Of a DNA stretch of 64,000 bases, positions 17,205 through 25,741 are shown one piece after another. Position 1 is the first letter of the stretch. Every line of letters begins with the position of its first letter. The stretch comes from Erwinia pyri. GTDB lineage: Bacteria; Pseudomonadota; Gammaproteobacteria; Enterobacterales; Enterobacteriaceae. The translations under genes and the position numbers were made by a program. The notes under the pieces were generated by a model. That model was not told the DNA's origin. It ran no database searches and was given only the letters and a program-made list of their open reading frames with translations. The DNA is taken from positions 744,001 to 808,000 of the forward strand of contig NZ_CP132353.1 of the NCBI RefSeq assembly GCF_030758455.1, read 5' to 3'.

Positions 17205-17348
17205 CCAGCCTGACGGTAAAGCCGCAACGCTTGGGGAGCGTCGGATAACCGGCATGATAAAGCCAGCCCCTTTGCAGCGCAGGATAACTGGCATGATAAA
17301 GCCAGCACCTGTTTGCAGCGCCGGATAATCAGCATGATAAAGCCGGTG
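17199..17348 (+). repeat. Tandem repeat between mdcG and mdcH (three good units and one degenerate)
   Basis: A 25-bp core (GGATAAC-y-GGCATGATAAAGCC-like) begins at 17243, 17282 and 17323, spaced 39 and 41 bp; a degenerate copy begins at 17199 over the mdcG stop. The intervals share TTTGCAGCGC. Unit 2 can fold as CTGGC-ATGATAAA-GCCAG. The unequal periods rule out a conserved coding repeat. Copies like these usually arise by slippage or local duplication. Confidence 0.85.
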
Positions 17349-17414
17349 CTTATTAAAGTGCTGTGTGAACAGCCTGACGATGCCGCTAAGGGCTTAACAT
17401 CGGAGAAAGTCCGG

Positions 17415-18320
17415 ATGAATATTTTGCTTACTTTTCCCGGCCAGGGACCGCAGCGTGCAGGCATGCTGCAACAGCTTCCGGCAGGGGATGAGATTTTACG
17501 CCAGGCCAGTGAGGTGCTGGGCGAAGAGGCGGCAGCGCTGGACAGCGCAGAAGCGCTGCGCCATACCCGCGCCGTACAGCTCTGCCTGCTGATTGCGGGC
17601 GTGGCGCATGCACGTGCGTTACAGGATCGGGGATTGTTTGCGGATATGACCTGCGGCCTCTCCATTGGCGCCTATCCCGCGGCGGTCATCGCCGGGGCGT
17701 TAGCGTTTGAGGATGCACTGCGGCTGGTCTCTTTACGCGGTGAGCTGATGGAGCAGGCTTATCCGCACGGCTATGGCCTGACGGCGATTATCGGGCTGAC
17801 GCTGAGCCAGCTTGAGCCGCTGCTGGATGAGCAAAGCTGGATCGCCAACATCAATGCCGAACAGCAGCTGGTGATTGCCGGTAGCGATGCCGCCATGCAG
17901 CGGGTGGCAGAAAAAGCGCTGGCTGCCGGGGCGCAGAAAACACATCGTTTGGCGGTAAGCGTGCCTTCCCACTGCGCGCTGCTTGCTAAGCCTGCGGAGA
18001 AGCTGGCAGAAGCGTTTAAAAGCATCACGCTCTCCCGTCCACGCTGCGCCTATCTCAGCGGCAGCAGCGGCAGGGTAGTGTGGCAGCCGGAACAGATAGC
18101 GGACGATCTCGCGTTTAACATGTCGCGCACGGTGCGCTGGCATGAAGCGATGATTGCGGCCAATGAACGCGAAGTTCGTCTGGCCATAGAAATGCCGCCT
18201 GGCGTGGTGCTGACCGGGCTGACCCGGCAGGCGTTCAGCGAGGGAGAAGCCCTGTCGCTGGAACAGGGCGGAAGCGATCTGGCGCTGACGCTGGCTAAGC
18301 GACTCCGAAACCAGCAGTAG
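17415..18320 (+). CDS. mdcH: Malonyl-S-ACP:biotin-independent malonyltransferase (malonyl-CoA:ACP transacylase type)
   Basis: A 301-residue FabD-like acyltransferase: LLTFPGQGPQRAGML at the N-terminus, nucleophile Ser in CGLSIGAYPAAV and the catalytic His in VPSHCALL. MdcH primes the decarboxylase by charging MdcC with malonyl from malonyl-CoA. The ATG at 17415 is chosen because GGAG lies 9 bp upstream and the family starts at this point; in-frame codons inside the repeat are rejected. The gene's last 26 bp overlap the convergent mdcR. Confidence 0.94.
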   Translation: MNILLTFPGQGPQRAGMLQQLPAGDEILRQASEVLGEEAAALDSAEALRHTRAVQLCLLIAGVAHARALQDRGLFADMTCGLSIGAYPAAVIAGALAFEDALRLVSLRGELMEQAYPHGYGLTAIIGLTLSQLEPLLDEQSWIANINAEQQLVIAGSDAAMQRVAEKALAAGAQKTHRLAVSVPSHCALLAKPAEKLAEAFKSITLSRPRCAYLSGSSGRVVWQPEQIADDLAFNMSRTVRWHEAMIAANEREVRLAIEMPPGVVLTGLTRQAFSEGEALSLEQGGSDLALTLAKRLRNQQ

Positions 18321-19233
18321 TCCGCTGGCGGCTGTACATCCTGCCCTCTGCCGCCAGGGCCAGCAGATTCGGATCGCGTTCGCGGTTGCGTTCAAACACA
18401 ATCGCCAGCGTTTGCCGCATCTGATAGGGCGGTGCCAGCTTCAGCAGCTGGACCGAATTTTCATACACCCGTTTCATCCTGCCGGGGATCAACGTCAGCC
18501 CCACGCCCGCCTGCACCAGACTCAACATGGAAAAAATATCGTTTACCCGCATCACAATATCCGGCTCGAATCCGGCGATATTAAACGCCTCCTTAAAGCC
18601 GTGATAGGTGGCAAACCCCTCAGCCAGCGCCACGAACTTCTGCTGACGAAAATCGCGCAGATCGGCGGGGTGACGGGTATCAAAACCTGACGAGGCAGGC
18701 GCAGCCAGGAAAATATCATCTTCAAACAGCGGCAGAGCAACAAAACGGTTAAGGTCGATTTCACTGTCAGTCTGTGAAATCAAAATGGCGTCCAGCAAGC
18801 CCTCTTCAAGTTTACTGAGCAAGGCCTGGTTAGAGCCCATCATTAAATCGAGCTCCAGGTCGGGACGGCGTATTTTCATCCCCATGATCAGCTGAGGAAT
18901 GGTTTCCAGCGTCAGCGAATAGAGGGTACCCAGCCGTAACCGGCCCTGGCCCACGCCTGCCGTTTTGCGCGTCTCTTCAATTCCCCGTGCCATCAGACCC
19001 ATGACTTCCTGACTGTATTCGCACAGCGTATGCGCGGCAGGCAGCGGAACCAGGTTACGCCCCTGATGGATAAACAGCGGGCAGCGCACGTTCTCTTCCA
19101 GCGTGTGCAGGGCGCGATGTACGCTCACGCTGCTGATCCCCAGCGCCTCGGCGGTGCGGGCGATATTGCCGCGCTGCATAAAAGCCATAAAAATATCCAG
19201 CTTGCGAAAAGTAATATCCGCATCAATTTTCAT
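18295..19233 (-). CDS. mdcR: LysR-type malonate utilisation regulator
   Basis: A 312-residue LysR protein: N-terminal winged helix (RKLDIFMAFMQRGNIARTAEALG, SSVSVHRALHTLEE) and a C-terminal effector domain. Position at the end of mdc, convergent with mdcH and overlapping it by 26 bp, is the arrangement known for Klebsiella mdcR. The family activates mdc with malonate; the candidate site is the inverted repeat at 10930-10952. Convergent overlap means its transcript is antisense to the mdcH end. Confidence 0.93.
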   Translation of the reverse strand: MKIDADITFRKLDIFMAFMQRGNIARTAEALGISSVSVHRALHTLEENVRCPLFIHQGRNLVPLPAAHTLCEYSQEVMGLMARGIEETRKTAGVGQGRLRLGTLYSLTLETIPQLIMGMKIRRPDLELDLMMGSNQALLSKLEEGLLDAILISQTDSEIDLNRFVALPLFEDDIFLAAPASSGFDTRHPADLRDFRQQKFVALAEGFATYHGFKEAFNIAGFEPDIVMRVNDIFSMLSLVQAGVGLTLIPGRMKRVYENSVQLLKLAPPYQMRQTLAIVFERNRERDPNLLALAAEGRMYSRQRTTAGFGVA

Positions 19234-19369
19234 CGTTCCGACCTGTTCGTTACCTGAACCAGCAAGAATAGTAGTCCGTTAACCCGCCCGGGGATAACGC
19301 ATTGATGCGAAAGGGAGGCAAACCTCGCGAATGTGCCACTCAGATCAACTGCAGAGCGTCCGCTGCTCA

Positions 19370-19387
19370 TTGTCACCGCATTGTCAT
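19370..19387 (+). promoter_or_regulatory. Candidate PhoB box upstream of the ABC importer operon
   Basis: TTGTCAC-CGCA-TTGTCAT: two 7-bp half-sites of the PhoB type (consensus CTGTCAT, CTGTCAC) in direct repeat with the required 11-bp period. A weak -10 (TAGGGT, 19398-19403) lies 10 bp downstream, the usual PhoB geometry. The spacer is less AT-rich than typical. Confidence 0.55.
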
Positions 19388-19445
19388 CTGCACAGGGTAG
19401 GGTCATTACCGTGACAAACCGCCCAGACGGGAGACCACACGCGCT

Positions 19446-20519
19446 ATGTCCGCGATCCATATTCATCGCCTGACCAAATCGTTTGGCGCACACACCGTGC
19501 TGAACAACATTTCGCTGGAGATCCAACACGGTGAATTTATCGCCATTCTGGGTCCTTCCGGCTGTGGCAAAACCACACTGCTGCGAACGCTGGCGGGGTT
19601 TGAAACGGTCGACAGCGGTACCATCACCGTGGGTGAAGATCTTTACTCCTCCTCCAGCAGCCACCTTCCGCCCGAAAAGCGCGATTTGAGCATCGTTTTT
19701 CAGAGCTATGCGCTCTGGCCGCACATGACCGTAGCGCAGAATGTGGAGTACAGCCTGAAGGTGAAAGGGATCGCCCAGGCTGAGCGACGCCTGCGCGTAC
19801 ACGGCGCGCTGGAGACGGTAGGTCTGGCCGGCTTTGACGACCGCAATCCGGCGGAGCTTTCTGGCGGGCAGCGTCAGCGTGTGGCGCTGGCCCGCTGTCT
19901 GGTAGCCCGCCCGCAGGTGGTGTTGCTGGACGAGCCGTTAGCGAATCTGGATGTGCACCTGCGCGCCGCCATGGAGCAGGAGTTCAGCCACTTTCATCAA
20001 CATTCCGGCGCTACCCTGATCTATATCACTCACGATCAGCAGGAAGCGATGGCCATTGCTGACCGGGTGGTGGTGATGGAGGCGGGACGGGTGATGCAGT
20101 TCGCCACCCCGCAAATGCTCTACCGCGAGCCCGCTAATGAGATGGTTGCGCGCTTTATTGATGATGGCCGCCTGGCCCCTGTGCAGCAGGTTGAACCTGA
20201 CCATCAGGGTCGGGCCTGGGTAACGTTGTTGGGCGCCCGCTTCCTTGTGCGAGCCAGCCCGGATCAGCTCGCCGCGCCGTCGGGCCAGATTTGCCTGCAC
20301 GCGGCAGACTTACGGCTGGCCGGGCCGGACGAGCCTGCTTTTCCGGTGGTGATACAACGCCTGATTTACCGTGGCGGCTACAGCCAGCTGGAGGTGGCCG
20401 CCGGGACGGAGCCTCCCATTCTTCTGACCTTCAACCTGACCGAAACCGCCGCGCTGCGTGCAGGCGACCGCCTGCTGCTGACGCTGCAGGATGGCTGGGT
20501 TATTCCTTCTCCACATTGA
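19446..20519 (+). CDS. ABC transporter ATP-binding protein (FbpC/PotA type)
   Basis: A 357-residue ATPase with Walker A GPSGCGKT (36-43), Q-loop FQSYALWPH, signature LSGGQ (138-142) and Walker B VVLLDEP (158-164), plus a C-terminal TOBE-like regulatory domain. The sequence belongs to the CUT1/ferric/2-aminoethylphosphonate group of importers. It heads an operon with a binding protein, a fused permease and a metallo-hydrolase, spaced 22 bp, 3 bp and overlapping. The Pho-box-like promoter and the two phosphoryl-active neighbours suggest a phosphorus compound as cargo; iron cannot be excluded. Confidence 0.9.
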   Translation: MSAIHIHRLTKSFGAHTVLNNISLEIQHGEFIAILGPSGCGKTTLLRTLAGFETVDSGTITVGEDLYSSSSSHLPPEKRDLSIVFQSYALWPHMTVAQNVEYSLKVKGIAQAERRLRVHGALETVGLAGFDDRNPAELSGGQRQRVALARCLVARPQVVLLDEPLANLDVHLRAAMEQEFSHFHQHSGATLIYITHDQQEAMAIADRVVVMEAGRVMQFATPQMLYREPANEMVARFIDDGRLAPVQQVEPDHQGRAWVTLLGARFLVRASPDQLAAPSGQICLHAADLRLAGPDEPAFPVVIQRLIYRGGYSQLEVAAGTEPPILLTFNLTETAALRAGDRLLLTLQDGWVIPSPH

Positions 20520-20541
20520 ATAATTTAAGGACTTCAGGGAT

Positions 20542-21522
20542 ATGCGCAGACAAACTTTCAGCCTGACCGCTCTGTTACTGGCTACCTGCTCGCTTACCGC
20601 CGCCGCCGCTGAGGGCAAACTGGTTATTTATACTTCTCAGGCTCCCGAAATTGCGCAGCAGACCATTGACGCTTTTAAGGCCGCCAACCCCGGCATTGAG
20701 GTGGAGTGGACGCGTAACGGCACAACGCAACTGATGAACGTGCTGCGTACCGAAAAGATGAGCGGCCAGGTGAAGCCGGACGTGCTGCTGGTGGCGGATG
20801 CCATCAACCTCGGGGCGCTGAAAAAAGAGCAGATGCTGATGGCTTATCCTGACGCGCCGGTCAGCCATATCCGCGCCAACTATTATGATAAAGACAAAAC
20901 CTGGTTCGGCACCAAAATCATCGCCACGGTGATTGGCTACAACACTAAAAATGCGCAGCCTGTCGACAGCTGGATGGCGCTGACCGCCCCGGAGAACAAA
21001 GGGCAGGTCGCCGTGCCGAGTCCGCTCTACTCTGGCGCTGCGCTCTATCACCTGCATACCGCCATCAACACGCCGGAGATTGGCTGGGGCTTCTACCAGA
21101 AGCTGGCGGCCAACGGCGTAACGCCGGAGGGCGGCAACGGCCCGGCGCTGAAAGCCGTCGCCAGCGGCATAGCAAAATATGGGGTGATCACCGACGCGGA
21201 TATTATCCGTGCCAGAAAGCAGGGCTCGCCCATCGACCTGATCTACCCGAAGGAGGGCGCATCGTTTGTTACCGAGCCAGTGGCGATCCTTTCCGGTGCG
21301 CATAACGTACCGGCGGCTAAAGCCTTTGTGGATTTTATGCTCTCTGAGAAAGGGCAGCAGCTGGTCACGCAGCAGGGCAATCGTCCGATTGATAACCGCG
21401 TGGCTGCTCCAGCAGGGTTTGCCCCACTCGACAGCATCAAACTGCTGACGCTGGATGTGGATAAAGCGGTGGCGGACGATCGGCAGGTGCGCGACAGATT
21501 TACCGAAATCTTTGGTGGATAA
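20542..21522 (+). CDS. Periplasmic substrate-binding protein of the importer
   Basis: A 326-residue solute-binding protein with a cleavable signal peptide ending near ATCSLTAAAA-EGKL. It reads KLVIYTSQAPEIAQQTIDAFKAANPG and VKPDVLLVADAINLG, the pattern of class II binding proteins of the Fe3+/2-aminoethylphosphonate type. The paired-tyrosine iron-binding signature of FbpA near the C-terminus was not found, favouring a non-iron ligand; this point is inferential. Located between the ATPase and permease genes. Confidence 0.87.
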   Translation: MRRQTFSLTALLLATCSLTAAAAEGKLVIYTSQAPEIAQQTIDAFKAANPGIEVEWTRNGTTQLMNVLRTEKMSGQVKPDVLLVADAINLGALKKEQMLMAYPDAPVSHIRANYYDKDKTWFGTKIIATVIGYNTKNAQPVDSWMALTAPENKGQVAVPSPLYSGAALYHLHTAINTPEIGWGFYQKLAANGVTPEGGNGPALKAVASGIAKYGVITDADIIRARKQGSPIDLIYPKEGASFVTEPVAILSGAHNVPAAKAFVDFMLSEKGQQLVTQQGNRPIDNRVAAPAGFAPLDSIKLLTLDVDKAVADDRQVRDRFTEIFGG

Positions 21523-21525
21523 GCG

Positions 21526-23265
21526 ATGAGCGTCCTGCCGCTGGTGTCACGTAAGAGACCGGGAAAAGGGATCCGCTGGCCTTCCGGTGAGCAGGGGATC
21601 CTCTGGCTGCTGACCTTGCTGATTGGCCTGCTCTCTGTCGCGCCCCTTGGCCGTCTGCTCTGGACGGCGATCGCCCCGGAAGGGGTGCCGGATCTTACGC
21701 GCCTGCAGCAGCTGACTGGCACAACGCGGGTTCTGCGGGCAACAGGAAATACGCTGACGATCGCGCTCTCTGCGACGGTTATCGCGGTGGTGGTGGGGAC
21801 GCTGGCGGCCTGGCTGGTGGCACTGAGTGATATGCGGGCAAAACAGGCCTGGGTCTTTGCCTTTATTCTGCCCCTGATGATCCCGCCGCAAATCACCGCG
21901 CTGGCGTGGCTGCAGGCGCTCTCACCTTCCGGGATGATCCTGTCAGGCCTAAAGGCGCTGGGTATGCCGATCTTTTTGCAGGGCGGGCAGCCGCTCTACT
22001 CCATGTCGGGCATTATTGTTCTGCTCGGCCTGCACAACGCTCCGCTGGTGTTTCTCTCCGTGCGGGCTGGCCTGCGCCGTCTGCCTGCTGATTTGGTCGA
22101 GGCAGCGCGGATAACCGGAGCCTCTTCCCTGCGGGTGATGGTGACGGTGGTGCTGCCGCTGGCTCGCCCGGCTATCTTTGCCGGGGCCGCGCTCTCTTTT
22201 GTCGCCGCAGCGGGAAACTTTGGCATTCAGGCGATGCTGGGGATCCCTGGCCGCGTGCCGACGCTGATTACGCTGGTCTATCAACAGCTCAACAACAGCG
22301 GCCCCGGCTCGCTGCCGGATATGGCGGTGCTGTCGATTCTGATTGCCGCCATCACGCTCGGCGGCCTGCTGCTGAGCGGGTTTCTTGGCGGCAGGCATGA
22401 TGTGCGGGTGACCGGCACGCCGCGTCGGCTCCAGCAGCCGCTGAACCGCTGGCGGCTGCCGGTGGAAATGGTGGTGTGGACAGCGATTGGGTTGACGCTG
22501 ATCATGCCGCTTTCTGCCCTGCTGACCACCTCGCTCACCAGCGGGTTTGGTCAGGCGCTGAACTGGCAGTCGCTGACCTTAGCCAACTACCGCAACGCGC
22601 TGTTCGACTATCCCGCCGTTCGCCACGCCTTTTTCACCAGCCTTGGACTGACGATCGTGGCGGTAGTGATATTGACGGTTGTCGCATTGTTTATGGCTTT
22701 CTTCCTGACCTGGCAACGTACCCGCCTGGTCGGCCTGCTGCATCTCTCCAGCGAACTGGCTTATGCCCTGCCGGGGATTGTGACCGGCATCGCCGCTATC
22801 CTCTTCTTTCTGAAGCCGCTCCCGCTGCTGAACGTCAGCCTGTACGGCACGGTGTGGATTATCCTGGCGGCCTATCTGTCGAATTTCCTCGCGCTGGTGC
22901 TGAGGCCGACGCTGGCCGGATTCGCACAGATAGAGCGTTCGCTGGATGAAGCGGCGCAGCTGGCCGGTGCGGGATTCCTGCGGCGTATGCGCGATATCCT
23001 GCTGCCGCTGGCGGCACCCTCGGCGCTGGCCGGTGCCATTCTGGTCTTTCTTACCGCGCTGAATGAAATTCAGGTTTCCATTTTGCTGGTCACCGCCAAC
23101 TCGCAAACGCTGGGGCCAATGATCCTCTTTCTGGATGAGGGCGGCTCGTCAACCCTGGCGGCTGCGGTGGGCTGCCTGATGATCGTTATCGTCCTGCTCT
23201 TTATGCTGCTGGCCACCCGGCTGGCAAGAAGATTGCCCGAGGGGGTATTGCCATGGCAAGCGTAA
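21526..23265 (+). CDS. Fused two-domain ABC permease
   Basis: A 579-residue inner membrane protein made of two binding-protein-dependent transport domains in tandem, each with about six helices; EAA-loop motifs occur as DLVEAARITGASSLRVMVTVVLP-type in the first half and SLDEAAQLAGAGFLRRMRDILLP-type in the second. This FbpB-like fusion means one polypeptide supplies both halves of the channel. It begins 3 bp after the binding-protein stop and overlaps the metallo-hydrolase gene by 13 bp. Confidence 0.92.
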   Translation: MSVLPLVSRKRPGKGIRWPSGEQGILWLLTLLIGLLSVAPLGRLLWTAIAPEGVPDLTRLQQLTGTTRVLRATGNTLTIALSATVIAVVVGTLAAWLVALSDMRAKQAWVFAFILPLMIPPQITALAWLQALSPSGMILSGLKALGMPIFLQGGQPLYSMSGIIVLLGLHNAPLVFLSVRAGLRRLPADLVEAARITGASSLRVMVTVVLPLARPAIFAGAALSFVAAAGNFGIQAMLGIPGRVPTLITLVYQQLNNSGPGSLPDMAVLSILIAAITLGGLLLSGFLGGRHDVRVTGTPRRLQQPLNRWRLPVEMVVWTAIGLTLIMPLSALLTTSLTSGFGQALNWQSLTLANYRNALFDYPAVRHAFFTSLGLTIVAVVILTVVALFMAFFLTWQRTRLVGLLHLSSELAYALPGIVTGIAAILFFLKPLPLLNVSLYGTVWIILAAYLSNFLALVLRPTLAGFAQIERSLDEAAQLAGAGFLRRMRDILLPLAAPSALAGAILVFLTALNEIQVSILLVTANSQTLGPMILFLDEGGSSTLAAAVGCLMIVIVLLFMLLATRLARRLPEGVLPWQA

Positions 23266-24323
23266 CGGTAATCAGCGGCGTGGGAGAGAAACTCCCGGCG
23301 GCTTTTCTGGTAGAGAATCATGGCTATCGTCTGCTGTTCGATCTGGGCGAAGGGCCGCAGCCTGGCGTGCGGCCAGATATTCAGGCGATTGGCCGGGTGG
23401 ATGCTATTTGTCTGACTCATTCGCACGGCGACCATATTGGTTCGCTGCAGGCGCGCGAGGCGCTGGGCAATCCGCCGGTGTATGCCTCCAGGCAAACCTG
23501 GCAGCAGATCCCGGAGCAGTGGGTTGACGAACGCGACCGTTACGTGCTGCCGTTGAAGGGACATCTGTCGGTGGGACCGCTGCCTCTGCTCTGCGGACGG
23601 AGCGGACATGCACCCGGCGCCATCTGGTTCCATCTTCCGGACAACGGCGGGCTGACCTATATGGGTGACTGGAGCCGTGAATCACTGCTGCTGCCGTTCG
23701 ATCCGCCGCCTGCCGCTAACCTGCTGATTACCGATGCTTCCTACGGCGACCGTACCGAACCGCTTGTCGATCAGATTGAGCAAATCGCACTGGCGGTCAA
23801 AGGCGGGGCGGTGTTGCCGGTACCGGTTAATGGCCGCGGGCCAGAGATGGCGCTGCAGTTGCTCTCACGCGGCATTCGGGTACTGCTCTGCCCGGAAATC
23901 CGTAAAGAGATCGCCGCCCTGCTTGCAGAACCCAGCGGCATCTGTTCCCGGCTGCAGCTTCAGCTGCTGGAGGTGTTGCACCATCAACCGGAGCAGCCTG
24001 ATTACACCCAGGGGCAGGTCATTATCGCCACCGATGCGATTGCCGACAGCGGGCTGGCCGCAAAGCTGAGCCAGCGCAGGGGATTCCGCTTTATCTTCAG
24101 CAGCCATACGGCAGAGGGCACCCGCGCCCGCGAAATGCTGGATGCCGGACAGGCACGCTGGATCCCGTGGAACGTTCATCCGCCGCTGGGGGATCAGCTT
24201 GAACTGATCCGCGCCACGCGCGCCCGCAAAGTTATTGCTGCCTTTGTTGCGGAGCATGACGTCCGGCAGCTCGCGGCCCGCTCTCCGGCGCCGCTTATCT
24301 GGGAGCGGGAGATCACTTTTTAG
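23253..24323 (+). CDS. Metallo-beta-lactamase-fold hydrolase co-transcribed with the importer
   Basis: A 356-residue metallo-beta-lactamase-fold protein. The zinc motif H56-S-H58-G-D60-H61 (LTHSHGDH) is intact, and further ligands may be the Asp in YMGDWS and the His in SSHTAEGT. No signal peptide, so cytosolic. The start overlaps the permease gene by 13 bp, tying it firmly to transport. Candidate roles are cleavage of a phosphodiester or related ester after import, as in PhnP or GlpQ-like logic; no substrate can be assigned. Confidence 0.85.
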   Translation: MASVTVISGVGEKLPAAFLVENHGYRLLFDLGEGPQPGVRPDIQAIGRVDAICLTHSHGDHIGSLQAREALGNPPVYASRQTWQQIPEQWVDERDRYVLPLKGHLSVGPLPLLCGRSGHAPGAIWFHLPDNGGLTYMGDWSRESLLLPFDPPPAANLLITDASYGDRTEPLVDQIEQIALAVKGGAVLPVPVNGRGPEMALQLLSRGIRVLLCPEIRKEIAALLAEPSGICSRLQLQLLEVLHHQPEQPDYTQGQVIIATDAIADSGLAAKLSQRRGFRFIFSSHTAEGTRAREMLDAGQARWIPWNVHPPLGDQLELIRATRARKVIAAFVAEHDVRQLAARSPAPLIWEREITF

Positions 24324-24434
24324 TTCGCTTTGGCCTGCATTTGGTAACAAAATATGCTTTGCCACATTTCTGACATATTTCTCTTCCAGCATGGCTGCAG
24401 CTTACTCACGCCCCTGATTTTATAAGGAACGACA

Positions 24435-25706
24435 ATGCGTTATCGTTACTCCCTGCTCGCTGCTGCCCTGATGTTAAGCCAGCTCACCCAGGCTAGAACT
24501 GCGCTCCCAGGTTTCGAAAGCATCCGCGCGCTCGTTGACAGCACCACGCCCGCCAGCGACAACGCAGAGTTCGTGACGTTTGACGCGGCGATCCAGCAGT
24601 CGCTGATCGACGCCCTGAAAGGCGATGCGGCGACCCTGACGCGTGACCAGCTGGAAGAGAGCAGGCAGAGTAAAAAGCTGGCGGATAAGAAGTGGCTGAA
24701 GGAGAGCGGCTATGACTTTATGAAGAAAGAGAATCAGCAGGCGGGCATTGCGCTGTTAAGTGCTTTTCCGGCGCTGCCGAAAAGCACGATTGCGGCCAGC
24801 CTGAAAACGGTGGAAAACATCAACCTGAACGCCACTCAGGGGCAGCGCACGCAGGCGCTGATTGACGCAGAAGGGCAGGATCACCTCTTTTTCCTTGCCG
24901 ACGCGCTGGGACCAAAGCTGGGGCAGGCGTTCCTGAATGCTTATAACAAGGGTGAAATCGGTAAGGCCGCCGCGCTGATTAAAGCCAGCGAAGTCAGCAC
25001 CAGCACCGCGAAAAAGCATTTTAATAATCCCCGTCCCTTCCTGATTGAGGGCAACAGGATCCACTTCGTGCCGGATACGGCCATTGTCAAAGGCAGCCAG
25101 CCTTATCGCGCAACCGAAGGCTCTTATCCCAGCGGGCACACTAATACGGCCTATACCGATGCGCTGCTGCTGGGCGAAATGGTGCCAGAGCGATTTGTGC
25201 CTTTAGTGGACCGCGCTGCTCGCTATGGCTATTCGCGTATGGTGCTGGGCGTGCATTACCCCATCGATCTGATCGGCTCGCGGATGGTAGCGCAGCGTAA
25301 CGTAGCGCACTATCTCAACGACGCGAAATACCGCGGACTGTTTATCGAAGCCCGCGATCAGCTGCGTCAGGCGCTGGCGAAAGAGTGTGGTACGTCACTG
25401 GAAGCGTGTGCCAGACCTGCCGGTGCTGCCGATCCTTACACCTCGCCAGAGATGAAAACGTTCTACCGCTTCACCCTGACTTACTCTCTGCCGCAGCAGA
25501 AGGCGGCCTGGTCGCCGGTGGTGGTGCCGGAAGGGGCTGAAGTGTTGCTGAAAGGGCCATTGCCCGATCTGACCGATGCGCAGCGCCGTCAGCTGATGAT
25601 CTCTACCGCGCTTGCAGGCGGTTATCCGCTCTCCGGCACCACGCCAGAGCAAAACTTCTGGCAGCGCCTGAATCTGCATGACGCGGTCACTGCGGCACAG
25701 CGGTAA
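24435..25706 (+). CDS. Exported PAP2-type acid phosphatase
   Basis: A 423-residue secreted protein with an N-terminal signal peptide (about 20 residues, ending LTQA). The PAP2/class A acid phosphatase signature is complete: K193-x6-R200-P201, P232-S-G-H235 and S267-R-x3-G-x-H274-x3-D278. It is much longer than PhoN/PhoC (about 250 aa), with extra N-terminal helical sequence and about 145 residues after the last motif. It would release phosphate in the periplasm. It follows the importer operon by 111 bp in the same direction; a half Pho-box-like CTGACAT lies upstream but the second half is poor. Confidence 0.87.
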   Translation: MRYRYSLLAAALMLSQLTQARTALPGFESIRALVDSTTPASDNAEFVTFDAAIQQSLIDALKGDAATLTRDQLEESRQSKKLADKKWLKESGYDFMKKENQQAGIALLSAFPALPKSTIAASLKTVENINLNATQGQRTQALIDAEGQDHLFFLADALGPKLGQAFLNAYNKGEIGKAAALIKASEVSTSTAKKHFNNPRPFLIEGNRIHFVPDTAIVKGSQPYRATEGSYPSGHTNTAYTDALLLGEMVPERFVPLVDRAARYGYSRMVLGVHYPIDLIGSRMVAQRNVAHYLNDAKYRGLFIEARDQLRQALAKECGTSLEACARPAGAADPYTSPEMKTFYRFTLTYSLPQQKAAWSPVVVPEGAEVLLKGPLPDLTDAQRRQLMISTALAGGYPLSGTTPEQNFWQRLNLHDAVTAAQR

Positions 25707-25713
25707 GTTTTTC

Positions 25714-25733
25714 AGGGCGGCTTTCGTCGCCCT
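25714..25733. terminator. Short hairpin between the phosphatase and abgT stops
   Basis: AGGGCG / CGCCCT stem with T-rich flank on the + strand (CCCTTTGAG) between convergent genes. Confidence 0.45.
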
Positions 25734-25741
25734 TTGAGTCG

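Noticed and set aside
17199..17348. Tandem repeat considered as a CRISPR array
   Set aside because: Only three to four units, 14-17 bp intervals that resemble each other, and no cas genes.
24360..24400. Second Pho box in front of the phosphatase gene
   Set aside because: CTGACAT is a fair half-site, but the partner CTCTTCC is too poor to call.
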